Origin: Rotaria macrura
Lineage: Eukaryota > Rotifera > Eurotatoria > Philodinida > Philodinidae
Length of the DNA: 64,000 nucleotides
Direction of reading: 5' to 3'
Assembly (NCBI GenBank): GCA_900239685.1
Contig: OENT01000158.1
Coordinates: 63,471-127,470 of the forward strand
A model generated the notes under the pieces. It was not told the DNA's origin. It saw nothing but the letters and a program-made list of their open reading frames with translations, and did no database searches. A program made the position numbers and the translations under genes. Below are positions 48,996-60,225 of this stretch, in pieces (within the stretch, counting starts at the first letter, position 1; the number at the start of each line of letters is the position of its first letter).

Positions 48996-51900
48996 TCGTT
49001 CGCTAACTCGTTTTCTCATTAATAGACCAATGAGAAAGGAAAAGATTGACTCGATACCCAATAGGGATTCATGATAAGCAAAAGAATATGTATTCCACTT
49101 AGAAGAAAATGGAGAGACTAATCGACACACATTGAGGAAGTGATGACATCGAGCGTAATTCGAATATCCGTTACTTGTATATGTCTATATGTTTTTTTTT
49201 TCTTCACTTTCTCTATTTTTCTCTCTCAAAAATGAAACATTAAAAAGCGAACACTATTCTACTACGATGATGAAGAGGGAAAAGAAGAATAACATCTGCC
49301 TACTTTTCGTGCATGAATTATTTTAGTGAGCGGCTTTTTAAATCAAATGCAACAACTTTTGATACGGAAGTCAACCTATACTAGTTTCCGTGACAAACGT
49401 GTGTGCAATAATATACCAGCACTATCACAAATGAAGTGGAAATACAAGGAAAACATGTCTGTGTGTGTCTAGCATGCATGTTACTGCTTGAGGCTCACTC
49501 TCTATTGACTTCCTGTGTGATGAATACACTACTTTCTGCTACTACCACTACTACTAATCTGATTCGTCTATTTAAACGATTCAATTGCTCTCTCGTGCGA
49601 GTGTGAATATGTTCATGCTAGGAAACCGGATGCAAGTTGAAAGCTAACTTAACATTTATTATAAAAACATATATGTTCAATGTATTCGATCACAAGTTAA
49701 CTTGTTAGCGTGTTATTATTTTTATATCTCAAGTTTTTAATAGCTACAATAGAAAACTGAAAGAGAAGAAAGGGTTGTTTTTTTTTCTTACTCTATGTAT
49801 GAATAGTAGGTGATAGACTGGTAAAGTTTCGAAAGATTTCATTTCAATTTCAATTGATTATAAAGGAGATTGAATATTTACTAGATTATCAAATTCTATT
49901 TTTCGCTTAGTTCAAGATTTATTTGTGTTAAATACATTCGTAGATTTACGATTGACAAAAAAACATGATTCATAAGTAAATCTTCAAAATATGGTAATTC
50001 AATGATTGACATCGAAAATTTCAATTGATTCTTATCGAGAGACATAAAAAAATCTCGGCATGAAATCGGATTTCATACATGGTATTCTATTCTTTATTTA
50101 TCGATGCATCCTCGATAGTATTAGATTAGTTCTGAAAAGTATTTGCCAACACTTCTGTACTTTGAAAATGTGAATAATTAGAAAATTTGCTGTCATTACA
50201 TTTGTTTCTTTGTTACATAAATCATTAGTTTATGATAAAGCTTATTTATGAATCTAAAACAAGATGGATTTGTTGATATTACTTGCATTGATATTATTTA
50301 CATATGAAGTCTGCATATGTATTACTACGGTAACGATGCGAGAGAATAGATGTCAAGAAGATGAATGAGATAAAATGCATCCATGCAAACTATTCTTCAA
50401 CTAAGAATAGATCTGATTTTTATGAGGAACATAAAATTCTCAATGAAAAGCTTTTCACATATGGAAAATAGATAGTTCGATTATAGTTAAAGTAAATACC
50501 GGTCGTAGTCTAAAGGTGCATTGAATTTGAAGATATTGAACAAAGTTTTAGACGGATGAATATTGCGATAAAATTTTAATCTATTCGTTACAATATATTC
50601 GATAGGAATGAATATTTATTTACTTTTACTAATTTATCATTCTTGAAACTATTGCTGCTTTTTTCTCGAGCATTGAAACCAGCCGTCTCTATATTTTATT
50701 CATTAGCACAAAAGTTTTGGACACAGATATAAGTTCCATAAGTTTTTACTGACATTCGTAACGCCACAAATTGGGTTACATTCAATACTACACAACCCTT
50801 AGATATTCTACTCAAATTCATCTTGTATGGAAATTTTCTGAGGTGCAGTTTGTACTGTACAACGAAGTTTCTATGAGAGAAAAGAATATTTGAGCTATTT
50901 GAAAATGGTTCAGTATTTCTGTCAATTGATTTCCAATGAAGCAAGATAGCAATCTACAGCTGTCATTGTTTAAAGAAAGAAACTGAACTACACTGATTAG
51001 TAGGTACAAGATTTTAAGGAGAACGTTTGGTTCAATGCTCTACCAAGTATGTGTGAAAAATTGAAGCTTTGAAAAATGAATATTTCATGAAAAATCTGTG
51101 CAAAAATAAAACAAACAGTGAAAAGTTTTAAATTTCGCGAATCTTAAGTAAATGATGCTGTGCATTCTTGAAAATTAAGATTCTAATATTTCTCATGATA
51201 TAAGATTCCGTTTCTGATAAAATCGACGTTATTTTATGAGAGGATTTGTCACAAAAATCTCTAGTAGACACAGATCGATGTAGTTACATGATGTTTCCTT
51301 TTTTTTGTCTGTCGAATAGATATTCAAGTTGTTTTTATTTTCCTGTGCATCAGAGAAGTAAACTAGAGCATGTGTGTTGACATGGTTGAAATCAGATAGT
51401 CACAGTGCAAATGTAGTTGCTTGAATCGTAATTCCTAATGGATGTGAATGGATAAAGAGGGGAGTACGAGCAGCTTAGAGATAAAAATTTTCGTTTTTTG
51501 TTTCGAATATCGCAGATATCACATTATTCGAGTAAAATTAAAGTCTAAAAGAAACAAACACATATATGTTTCATTCAATTAAATAGCTACAGAGAATAGT
51601 TTTTTTTAAATATGATTATAATTAAAATTCTCAATGAACATATTCGTGTACGAATAAAGAATAGAAAAATAATATGACATCAGACAATATTATGAACTCG
51701 ACTTTCTTCACTATCTGTGTTGTTATATGTGGCGGCATCATTTGAAGCATCTTATGAGGCCGCTCTATTATTGATTCCTAGATTTTTTAAACTAACTTAT
51801 ATCTTTGTTTGTTTATTAATATAGAATGATTCATCGATCGACTTGAACGACGAGAAGGTATCAATCTCATACCAGCATCATTTTCAGTTCAAAAGATTGA

Positions 51901-52340
51901 TAGCATTAAGAGAAAAGAAAATAGAGCGTGCTGGAATGAAGAAAATTTCGTTTATCAACATGTTACCATTAAAAAAAAACAAAATTCTTCATTGTATGAT
52001 ACATTTTCTTTGTCTTTATGTAATACAATCTAATCTTTTCTATTTCACAGTGCTACAGGTATAGAATCCTCACAGAATATAATCAACATAAAGAATCTCA
52101 ACAGCGAGTAGATAATTGAATTTTGTTTTCACACGTTTTCTCTATCATCATTTGATGCTTTTAAAACATAATTTTTATATTGTCTACGTGATCTTGTAAT
52201 CAAACGAGTGGTTAATATACTGTCAAATTCCTGAGTCAGAAAAAAAGTATTTTAATAAATAGACGACGTTAATCGTACGTAAAAGAATGCCTCAAATAAG
52301 TATCAAAATACAGATGCCTGGACGTGCAAGATACATTTTT

Positions 52341-52370
52341 ATACATGATATATATATATATATCATGTAT
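52341..52370. repeat. perfect 30-bp palindrome
   Basis: ATACATGATA, an alternating TA centre and TATCATGTAT form an exact self-complementary sequence. It includes a TA microsatellite core but extends into non-repetitive arms. It could extrude as a cruciform; no function is apparent. Confidence 0.85.
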
Positions 52371-53111
52371 ACAAATTTGAACTTGATGCATTGTGTTTTT
52401 CTTTTCATTAAATAATTTTCAAGTGCATGATGAGTACTGCTTATGAATCCTTTATCTATACAACTCATGTGAGCATACGCTCAAGTGAACATGATCTTGC
52501 TATAGACATATTTATAATATGGATTTAAAAGTTACATTAAAATATCGTATGACGTGAAAACGTTTGGCTATGATATACATGAGCATAAGATCGTAAGATG
52601 ATTCTTATTTTACATCATAAATTTAATTTTGACCAACATATGACTATCTATTGTTTTTTCTTTATTTCTCATTAGTCCTAGCTTAAGTAGCTGTGTCGAT
52701 GTATTACGATAGAGAATCGTTAGTTATTACGTAGTATTTTACTTATGAGTTTAATGACTTTCGTTCCGTATGTATTTTATAGTCTCGTTTTGTGGAAAAA
52801 TAAATCATGATTGAAATAAATCAATTCGTTATACATCTCCGGCTTTAGAACGAAGTAATTTATGAATTACTTTGACATTTCCGTTGTATTAATCGTAAAC
52901 GAATGCAGAGGAAATATTGTTTTCTATATTTAGAATATATATTTAATATAAGATTTTGAACGAATAAAATCAATAGTTAAACTGTTGACATGTTCTTCGT
53001 AAACATGATTTACTTTACTAGTATTTTGAAAGTAAATTTTCGATTTTATATTTTAGATAGTGACTTTCAAAAAAGCTAGAAGACATCGAAATTAAAAAAT
53101 ATATATCTATT

Positions 53112-54641
53112 ATGCAATATGTACCATTGAGATCAAAGTATAGGATTGGTACTCGACAAAGTGAACTAGCACTAGTTCAGACTGAAAGGTAAATTTCATA
53201 GTTTTTTGCTTTTTTGTTTTGAGATTTCTTATTGTTTTTCATTTTTGATTCAAGTGTTATCGAACAACTTCATCGATTCTATCCACATATTGACTATGAA
53301 GTAATTAAGATTAAAACCATTGGAGATAAAAATCTATTAGATCCACTCGCAAATATCGGTGATAAAGGTTTATTTACTAAAGAACTTGAAATTGAACTTG
53401 ACAACAATAATATTGACTTTGTTGTGCATTCGTTAAAAGATGTTCCATCCACTGTTTTACCACCGAATATGATTATCGGTGCTATTCTTGAACGTGTTGA
53501 TCCCCGTGATGCTGTTGTTATAGCGCCATGGCATAAGAAAAGATCTTTAAATGAATTATCACATGGTAGTGTCATTGGTACAAGTTCAACACGTCGTATA
53601 GCACAATTGAAATTAAATTATCCTCATTTTACATATAAAAACATACGTGGAAATATGAGTACGCGTTGGGAAAAATTAAATAATAGAGAACTCGGATATG
53701 ATGCCATGATTGTAGCTGTTGCCGGTTTACATCGATTAAAATGGACGGATAGAATAAGTGAAATTATTGAAACTGATCGAGTGCTTTATGCCATTGGACA
53801 AGGGGCACTAGGTATTGAATGCCGACATGATGACATTGATACAATTCGAATGTTATCCGTACTCAATCATGAACCAACAGTTGTTCGATGTATTGCTGAA
53901 CGAGCTTTCCTTAGACGAAGTATGTTTTTTATTTATATTTCGCAAGAAAATAAAGTTATGTTTTTATCATTGATGGGTTAATCTTTCCTAGCAAATAAAA
54001 ATATTTAGAAAACTAATTCTACGAAAAATAGGATGATCACTGTCGTTTTAAATAGATTTTTCGATAAGCGCACTACTATTTGACATATAATTTTAAAATG
54101 TCTATTTCTATTTATAGTTGGTGGTGGTTGTAGTATACCGAATGCTGTACGTACAATGTACGATGAAAGAAGATTAAGAATTGATGGTATTCTACTGAAT
54201 CTTGATGGATCACGTTTTGTTAAAGATCATGTTGAAAACTTGGATTTAACTAAACCAATGACAGCAACAAAACATGGCTCATCATTTTTAGTATCACAAT
54301 CAAATGATGATCTTTCGTTGCTTGATGATAATACACAAGCAATAAATGTATCTTCAAATCAAAAACATTCAAAAACTCAATATACAGAATCAGATATGGA
54401 TGTCCAACATAATGTCATTCCTTTATCTTCACCATCAACAATGACAGAAGTTATACCTCTACTGCGTCATTATGCACATGTGTGTGGTGTGAATATGGAT
54501 GAAAAAATATTGGAAAATGCAGAATTATGTGGAACAAATCTTGCTGTTAAACTCATGCAAATGGGTGCCGATAGTATATTAGAAGAAATTCATCAAAATG
54601 TTTCTAATATTTCGAATACACAGACGGGAGAAAACAGTTAA
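53112..54641 (+). CDS. HMBS: porphobilinogen deaminase (hydroxymethylbilane synthase), three exons, 421 aa
   Basis: Third step of haem synthesis: polymerises four porphobilinogen molecules into hydroxymethylbilane in the cytosol. Exons 53112-53188, 53255-53919, 54118-54641; introns of 66 and 198 nt; 1266 nt in frame. Family motifs are in order: RIGTRQSELALVQTE, GDKGLFTKELE, VVHSLKDVPS (catalytic Asp), GTSSTRRIAQL and IRGNMSTR (substrate-binding Arg), AIGQGALGIE, CIAERAFLRR, and GGGCSIPNAV, whose Cys (residue 252) carries the dipyrromethane cofactor. Domain 3 has a polar Ser/Gln/Asp-rich insert (about 295-360) before the final helix (NLAVKLMQMGADSILEEI). That makes it longer than human HMBS (361 aa). 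Animals also have an insert here but a shorter one. The start at 53112 is the first Met before the conserved block. Confidence 0.96.
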
Positions 54642-56458
54642 TGTTGTCTGTCTTATTGTTTTTTCTTTTTTTCTAGTTGCAATTAGTGTTATTGCATTTC
54701 CTTTTTTTTTACATTCGTTTTTGCTTGTAGTTGTAATTTAAATTTTAGTTTTTGAACTTTGCGTACATTTATGTCAAAAGACATAACAAATATATATTGA
54801 AAAAGAAAACCAAAAAAAAAAATAAGTAAACATCGAATTCATTGAATCTTATAATTCCAATGGGAATGGAACAATTATTTGAAATATCATACATCTTTTG
54901 CAGAGAAAGAGAAGTTCTCTATGATAAAATAGCCTATGTCGACATAAATGTAGTTCATTCTAATCAGAATCATGAGCGAATTTTTGTTCTATTACAATTA
55001 GAAACAATGCTGTCGATTTTAAACGAACGTTCAATTTCTTAATTACTGTTTGTATTATTAAAGTGAAATGTTTCAAATAAGTCGTTTCTTTTTATTAAAA
55101 TTTTAATAACTTTATGAATTATTCTGTAAAATTGTAATATAATTAATACATTTGATTATTCTAAAGCTTAACTTTTACGATTAGAACATATTTAACTTTA
55201 CGTCTAGCGCGTATAAAAATGTTTTATATACGATGAGATTGAATATTTTAGTGACGAATCTTCTAAAATATTTCGCACAACTTTTTCCCATGTGAAGATA
55301 ATCTATTATTCGTACGTGAAACTTTCTTTACGATGAAACAATCTTATGGTAAATGTATTTGAATCAATATGTTTGAGGAGAGTCAACAATAAAAACCATT
55401 TGAAACTAAATTGACTAATTAATGAATGATTGTACATTTGAAATAATGTGTGCAAATGATTATTATGAAGAATTGTTATTGAAATTTTTTCTTCATATTT
55501 AATCAAATCTAGAAGATTTTTTTTCTTCAACTTATCTTCAAAATCATTTTAGTTCCGATTGATTCTTCTTAAATCTGAAAGATTTATTATTGTACATTCC
55601 ATATTGAAATAAGGATTCATCTGACCTCGGTCTTGTTCGATTTCGAATATATATGCAAGAATGTAATGAAATCAAAATACACATGTCTTCTATTGTGTGT
55701 GATAGGCATTAGTTACTCGCAATAGAATAGTCAAGTTTCCTTTTCGATGAAGATAATTAGTACGAATTTGACAAGCCATTTATTTAATTGACACAAAACT
55801 CGATCAGAATCGATATAATTGAATATCTTCATAAAGCTATTTCGATTATGATCTTCGAAAAATCGCGATCCTGAAAGCGAGATGTCTACAATTTATTCAT
55901 GGTTTTTGAAAGTTGATTCTTGTTTCTAGTGAAAATTCATCTACTGCTTATAGACCTTTATACCGGTCGTTCATTGAGGTTTTTCTTTTAAATAATGATC
56001 TTCCAGTCTTATAAAAATAAGATAGAGTTTGACAAGAGTTAGTTTTTATGTATTATATAAAATTTTTGCATCAACCTCTCCAAACGAGTATGTGAAATAT
56101 GCTTTCGATTTTTCAAATATTCTTTTTCATCTTGTCTTGTGAAAACCTTCGAATCTAGCCATCATGATAGAAAAAAGCATTTAACCAAGATAACTAACGC
56201 TACAGATTCTTCATAGCTATTAAGATGAAGGTGAAAATTTTAAAAAAAGAACACTCTTTCTCCGCTAGAATCACACAATGAATGAAAAAGATTCGTCAGA
56301 ATATTTTTGAAATGTTCTGCAATAAATAGAATCGATTTCATATTTTGAAATTTTGTTTTATCTTCTTTTTATTTTATTGATGTCATATATGAACTGGTTA
56401 CATAAATCAGCATGAAAACAAAACAATAAAAACATGCATATTTTTATTTGACTGATTT
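54642..56458. other. spacer between convergent HMBS and RPS12 genes
   Basis: About 1.8 kb of AT-rich DNA with both 3' UTRs. A 66-codon ORF at 54842-55042 and a 74-codon minus-strand ORF at 55306-55530 show no motif. Nothing else is recognised. Confidence 0.5.
56443..56448 (-). terminator. AATAAA polyadenylation signal of RPS12
   Basis: AATAAA on the minus strand begins about 11 nt after the RPS12 stop codon, so the 3' UTR would be very short, as usual for ribosomal protein mRNAs in compact genomes. Confidence 0.6.
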
Positions 56459-56948
56459 CTATGCTGATTGTTTGTTTTTCTTCATGAATTCTAATAATTG
56501 ATCGTGAGCTTGTGTTTCATCACCGAAATCACGAACAACGCAGGAACTGCAACGAACAACTTTTCGTGCTTTGCCATCTTTGTCTAATTTGCATAAACCA
56601 GCCCATTCACCTAATTTTTTATTGTCATCAACACGTAATATATTGATATTATGCTCAGCACATAGTGCCTCAATTAATTTAACATAATTTGGTTCATCAC
56701 AATTCGATGCTAGAACACAAAGGTGAGCTTCGCGTCGATCTAATGCTTTGACCGATTCTTAAATAAAAGAACAAGACTGTGTATAAAACGAAACCACATC
56801 ATATATATAAATATATAACTATGTTACCTCGTAGACCACGTGCAAGACCATCATTACGTGCAGCTGATTTAAGGACTTCTTGTAACGACTTATTCAAGTC
56901 GACTTCATCCGAGGCGCGTGGCGTCTCGTCCATCTCAGTGTCCGACAT
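56459..56948 (-). CDS. RPS12: small-subunit ribosomal protein eS12, two exons, 139 aa
   Basis: Component of the 40S ribosomal subunit. Exon 1 is 56948-56828 and exon 2 is 56757-56459 (intron 70 nt, GT-AG); 420 nt in frame. Conserved blocks match animal eS12: [75 protein letters not shown] and [17 protein letters not shown]. The length is close to human (132 aa) with a slightly longer acidic N-terminus ([17 protein letters not shown]). The start is the only Met before the first block apart from Met6. It lies 60 nt after the ZNF511-like stop codon on the same strand, with an acceptor-like site between them. Confidence 0.97.
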
Positions 56949-56973
56949 AATAATATCGATGACGTTTAATGAT

Positions 56974-56995
56974 CTAGAAAAATAGCAAAAAAAAG
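56974..56995 (-). promoter_or_regulatory. pyrimidine-rich 3' splice site 25 nt upstream of RPS12 (candidate SL trans-splice acceptor)
   Basis: On the minus strand the intercistronic gap contains CTTTTTTTT followed by GCTATTTTTCTAG, a strong acceptor. The first exonic base would be 56973, giving a 25-nt leader before the ATG at 56948. No matching donor fits in the 35 nt between the upstream stop codon and this acceptor, so a leader exon would have to come from within or beyond ZNF511, or from a trans-spliced leader. Spliced-leader trans-splicing is known in rotifers; that it acts here is inference. Confidence 0.6.
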
Positions 56996-57006
56996 AAGTA
57001 TCTCAA

Positions 57007-57012
57007 TTTTAT
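57007..57012 (-). terminator. AATAAA overlapping the ZNF511-like stop codon
   Basis: The end of the upstream ORF reads GAAGAATAAAATTG on the minus strand, so AATAAA overlaps the TAA stop. It lies about 32 nt before the RPS12 acceptor, a suitable spacing for coupled 3'-end formation and trans-splicing. AT-rich sequence makes AATAAA common by chance. Confidence 0.4.
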
Positions 57013-57533
57013 TCTTCATCCCCATCCCAACGCATATCAACAAATTGTCTTGGTCGTAATCTTGAATTACGAATAAACGTTTTTTGACTATCACAACCAA
57101 ATCTAGGATCCTGTTGCTTAGTTTTCGTGTCATTTGTTTGCCGATTTGAAAATAAAAGTAGTATGTCATTGAAGTGACGATTTTTTGTATTGTGATGATG
57201 TTCATCATTTATGTGTTTAAAACGCTGATCAATATCAGAAAAACATTTTGAACATGATTCAATCAAGCAACGATAAGATTGAATTCTCGAATAATTACTG
57301 TGTGCTTCATCCATATGAATATCCAACAGAAAATAACTAGGAAATACGTGTGAACATTGACAACAAACATGTTGATGATGGATATGATTATGAAAATCGA
57401 AATCAGCTGGAGAATTAGTATTGAACGTACAAAAAGGACAAGTAAGAAGATCGTCGGATAGACTAGAATGAGAATCAAGAGATGGATTCTCAGAACAAAA
57501 ACGTTTCGATGTTAAACTATCATTGATCTCCAT
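57009..57533 (-). CDS. ZNF511: ZNF511-like C2H2 zinc-finger protein, single exon, 174 aa
   Basis: Three C2H2 fingers: CPFCTFNTNSPADFDFHNHI (about residues 31-51), VCCQCSHVFPSYFLLDIHMD (about 56-79) and CLIESCSKCFSDIDQRFKHI (about 89-112). The second and third fingers and the spacer between them resemble human ZNF511 (VCSFCKRAFPSGHLLDAHI and CLVEGCTEKF). The C-terminus is a polar region with RNSRLRPRQFVDMRWDGDEE; ZNF511 proteins also have an Arg-rich tail. The ATG at 57533 is preferred over the upstream TTG that keeps the frame open to 57542. Molecular role is not established from sequence; a nuclear, possibly nucleic-acid-binding protein. Its stop codon is 60 nt upstream of RPS12. Confidence 0.8.
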   Translation of the reverse strand: MEINDSLTSKRFCSENPSLDSHSSLSDDLLTCPFCTFNTNSPADFDFHNHIHHQHVCCQCSHVFPSYFLLDIHMDEAHSNYSRIQSYRCLIESCSKCFSDIDQRFKHINDEHHHNTKNRHFNDILLLFSNRQTNDTKTKQQDPRFGCDSQKTFIRNSRLRPRQFVDMRWDGDEE

Positions 57534-58749
57534 GGAATACAAACCAAATTGCTATTCATTCATAAACAGTAAATGTATAAATGGACGAATTCCAATAATT
57601 ACTGTATCCCCTCTTCTCTCCTCTCATGTCTGGTATATAAAATTGTATTCGACGAAACATAAAATTAAGAAGATACTTAGTTTTTATTAAAATAATTTAT
57701 GACAATAAAAATGAAACAAAATCATTTAGCTGTCAAGGATGTAGAAGATTCGCATGTGATGAAATATATATATATATATATCCTTTTCTTCTTCATAGAG
57801 GCCGCTAGAGTATTATATTTGACTACAGTCTTTCGTAATGAGAGTGTGATTATATTGCTTTTCCGAAACGGAAGACTAGCAGATGAAATGAGACTGCGGC
57901 ACAATGTTAATTGATTGTCATAGGTGAACTTGCACATACTCACTTTTGAAGAGTCGATTGAATTTCTCGCAATAAACAATAGGTTACTCTCTGATTTCGT
58001 CAGATTTGGGACAACATTATATTATAGCATGGATGACGCTTAGAATTGCTACCTTCCAAATATTTTCAAGTTTATAATTCGTCAGATTGCGTAGTTAAAT
58101 ATGCGAGAATGTTCTATCTGTCGGTTATAACAGATGTACGTCACCAAGCGTACAGTGTCAGACTCAAGTTAGATCCAATGCTTGGAATAAGACTTCTCGG
58201 TGACACTAGAACTACACCAATCAAACATCTTCATGTAAGATATTTTCCTAGAAAACATTTCTCCTTACAACAAAATAACTACATCGATTGTATCGCTTAA
58301 AGTTGATCATTCTAAAAGTTAATGCTTTTACAATCGATACCCATTGCAATTCTATAGAAGATTGTATCGAGATTCTGAAATTCAGTCGATAAGTAGAAGA
58401 ATTACAAATATTCGATTCGAATATGCAAGTTTATTTCGATGCATCAATGTTGTTGACTTTAAAAAAAATATCCTATCACTTGAAATAAGATTTTAACAAT
58501 GTTTGTTGATCGTATACTTTGACTTTACTTTATTAAGAAACTACGTAAAGATTATGAGAATATCGAAAAAAAAATATGTATCAAATGTCCAGGTTTGCAT
58601 AAGAAAATAAGGTTTATTTTTTGTTTTTGTTATATTGATCTATGAGACGAACACATACTTGTAGCATAGCTTTTTCGCTTCCGGACACAACATGTTTATG
58701 ACTATGGAATAAGATATAAACTTCAAAAGATTAATAATAAAATTATTAA
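57534..58749. other. 1.2-kb intergenic region
   Basis: Lies between the ZNF511-like gene's 5' end and the 3' end of the coiled-coil gene (both minus strand). It holds a TA microsatellite at about 57764-57782. Open frames of 71-85 codons (57699-57914, 58046-58300) carry no motif, and at least the latter lacks an ATG start. Confidence 0.45.
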
Positions 58750-60225
58750 TTACTTTGAAATCGTATGTTTAAACGATTCGATAGTTGAATCGAGTTCTTG
58801 AATTAATTTTGAATAAGTTTCTAAATCCATAGTATTCATTTGTGCCAATTCATTTGCTTCAATTAATTCAATAAGACGATCACATGTACGATTCCAATTA
58901 TCTATGAATAGTGGAAAAACAAAAAACAATTGAATGTTCGCTTTTCTCGATTCATTCTCAATACAATACCTTTATTTTCATCGGTAACATCGTTTGTTAC
59001 GGATTGAATGTTAAGTCGATCGAGTTTATTTGAAAGACACATATCAAGTGCTTGTTGTTTTTGATCATAATCATTAAATAAACGAACAATTTTACTTAAT
59101 GTTTCACCCTACGAAGAAAAACATCGAATATGACAAACAATGCCAATAGAAAATAGCGATAAACTAAATTCACCAATGTTTTAATAATATTTCCAACGAT
59201 TTTATCTACAACTGCTTTTTTTCTTGTTTCTTGTAAATTATTAATTTCATTGATGATTTGATATGCAGTACGATGTAATTTACCGAAACGAGCCTGAATA
59301 TATTTTTTTGAAATGTTAACAAAAAGAAGTCATTTTCTTCCTAGTTTATTAATCAAACAATTTTTCCTACTGTTTGTAATTGTCGATTCGATTGAACGAT
59401 TTCATTAAATAGCTGATTAGTGAAGACTATTTGTAAAAGTTCATTTTGAGTAAGAATAAGTTCACGTCGATCACGTTCATCGACAAGATCGTCACCATTC
59501 TAGAACAATTGATATGTAACAATTTAAATTAACGTTATTTTTCGTGCATAATAATAATAATAATACAAACTTTTTTCCAAGCCCCACTAATACGTGATGA
59601 AGCCGCAGGTTTCGCTGGTGATATATGTTGTTGGTCTTCACGAACGGCTAAATAGAAAATTATAAAATAGAAATGAATCGAGAAGATTGAAACTTGTACC
59701 AGTTAATTCAACAGACTTTTTAACAAAGCCAAAACGAGATTTTTGTGTTCGAGGTACAACATTAACAAGATCTTGTTCACTGATCGACTACAAATAGTAA
59801 AATCGTATACAATTTTTTGGGTTTCTGCTATGTAAATTAAATTCTCTAATTACAAACTTTTTTCATTTGCGAGACGATTGGAGCCGAAACTGTTGCTGTA
59901 GACGTTCGTGGTATATTGTATGCAGCTGAAATGAACAAATATGATTCATGAAAGAAATAAACATTTTTATTGTTTTTCATTATATAAATTTAATGACAAA
60001 TCGAGCAAAGTTACATTGCGATTTGACCATAGTCGAAGTTCTCGCTTTTGTCACTGGTGTATTGCTTGCTAGTCTTTTCACTGGTGCAGCTTGTGTTGAC
60101 TGTTGAACAATACCAGATCGAGTGGGAATGCTAAAGATGAATGGTGAATAATCGAGTGTCTCATGAAAATAGACGCATTCATACCGAGGTGGTTTAGCAC
60201 CTTGAAATTTTTGACTAGCGTGCAT
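58750..60225 (-). CDS. coiled-coil protein with basic disordered N-terminus, nine exons, 309 aa
   Basis: Exons (minus): 60225-60185, 60130-60015, 59925-59858, 59787-59700, 59647-59571, 59499-59371, 59293-59174, 59108-58970, 58901-58750; introns 52-89 nt, all GT-AG, joined length 930 nt. Residues 1-130 are basic and rich in Ser, Thr, Pro and Ala (KFQGAKPPRIPTRSG, RTQKSRFGFVKKS), probably disordered. Residues about 135-305 are predominantly helical with heptad-like spacing (RRELILTQNELLQIVFTNQL, IINEINNLQETRKKAVVDKI, LETYSKLIQELDSTIESF). A basic, possibly microtubule-binding N-terminus plus helical C-terminus is the layout of augmin subunit HAUS8, but I see no specific HAUS8 motif, so this is only a suggestion. 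An acceptor-like site (cttatcttaag) lies 3 nt before the ATG. Confidence 0.8.

Larger units (their letters stand above)
48842..53111. other. 4.3-kb intergenic region upstream of the homeobox gene
   Basis: Gene-free DNA between the divergently oriented NK2 gene and porphobilinogen deaminase. The first 700 bp includes a CT tract (48967-48995) and trinucleotide-rich patches like those upstream of the CBM14 gene. Further on are only short chance ORFs and a perfect 30-bp palindrome at 52341-52370. Regulatory DNA of a developmental gene is a reasonable expectation here. Confidence 0.5.

Noticed and set aside
58046..58300. 84-codon plus-strand ORF
   Set aside because: Starts at TTG, no conserved motif; looks slightly protein-like but no support beyond length.
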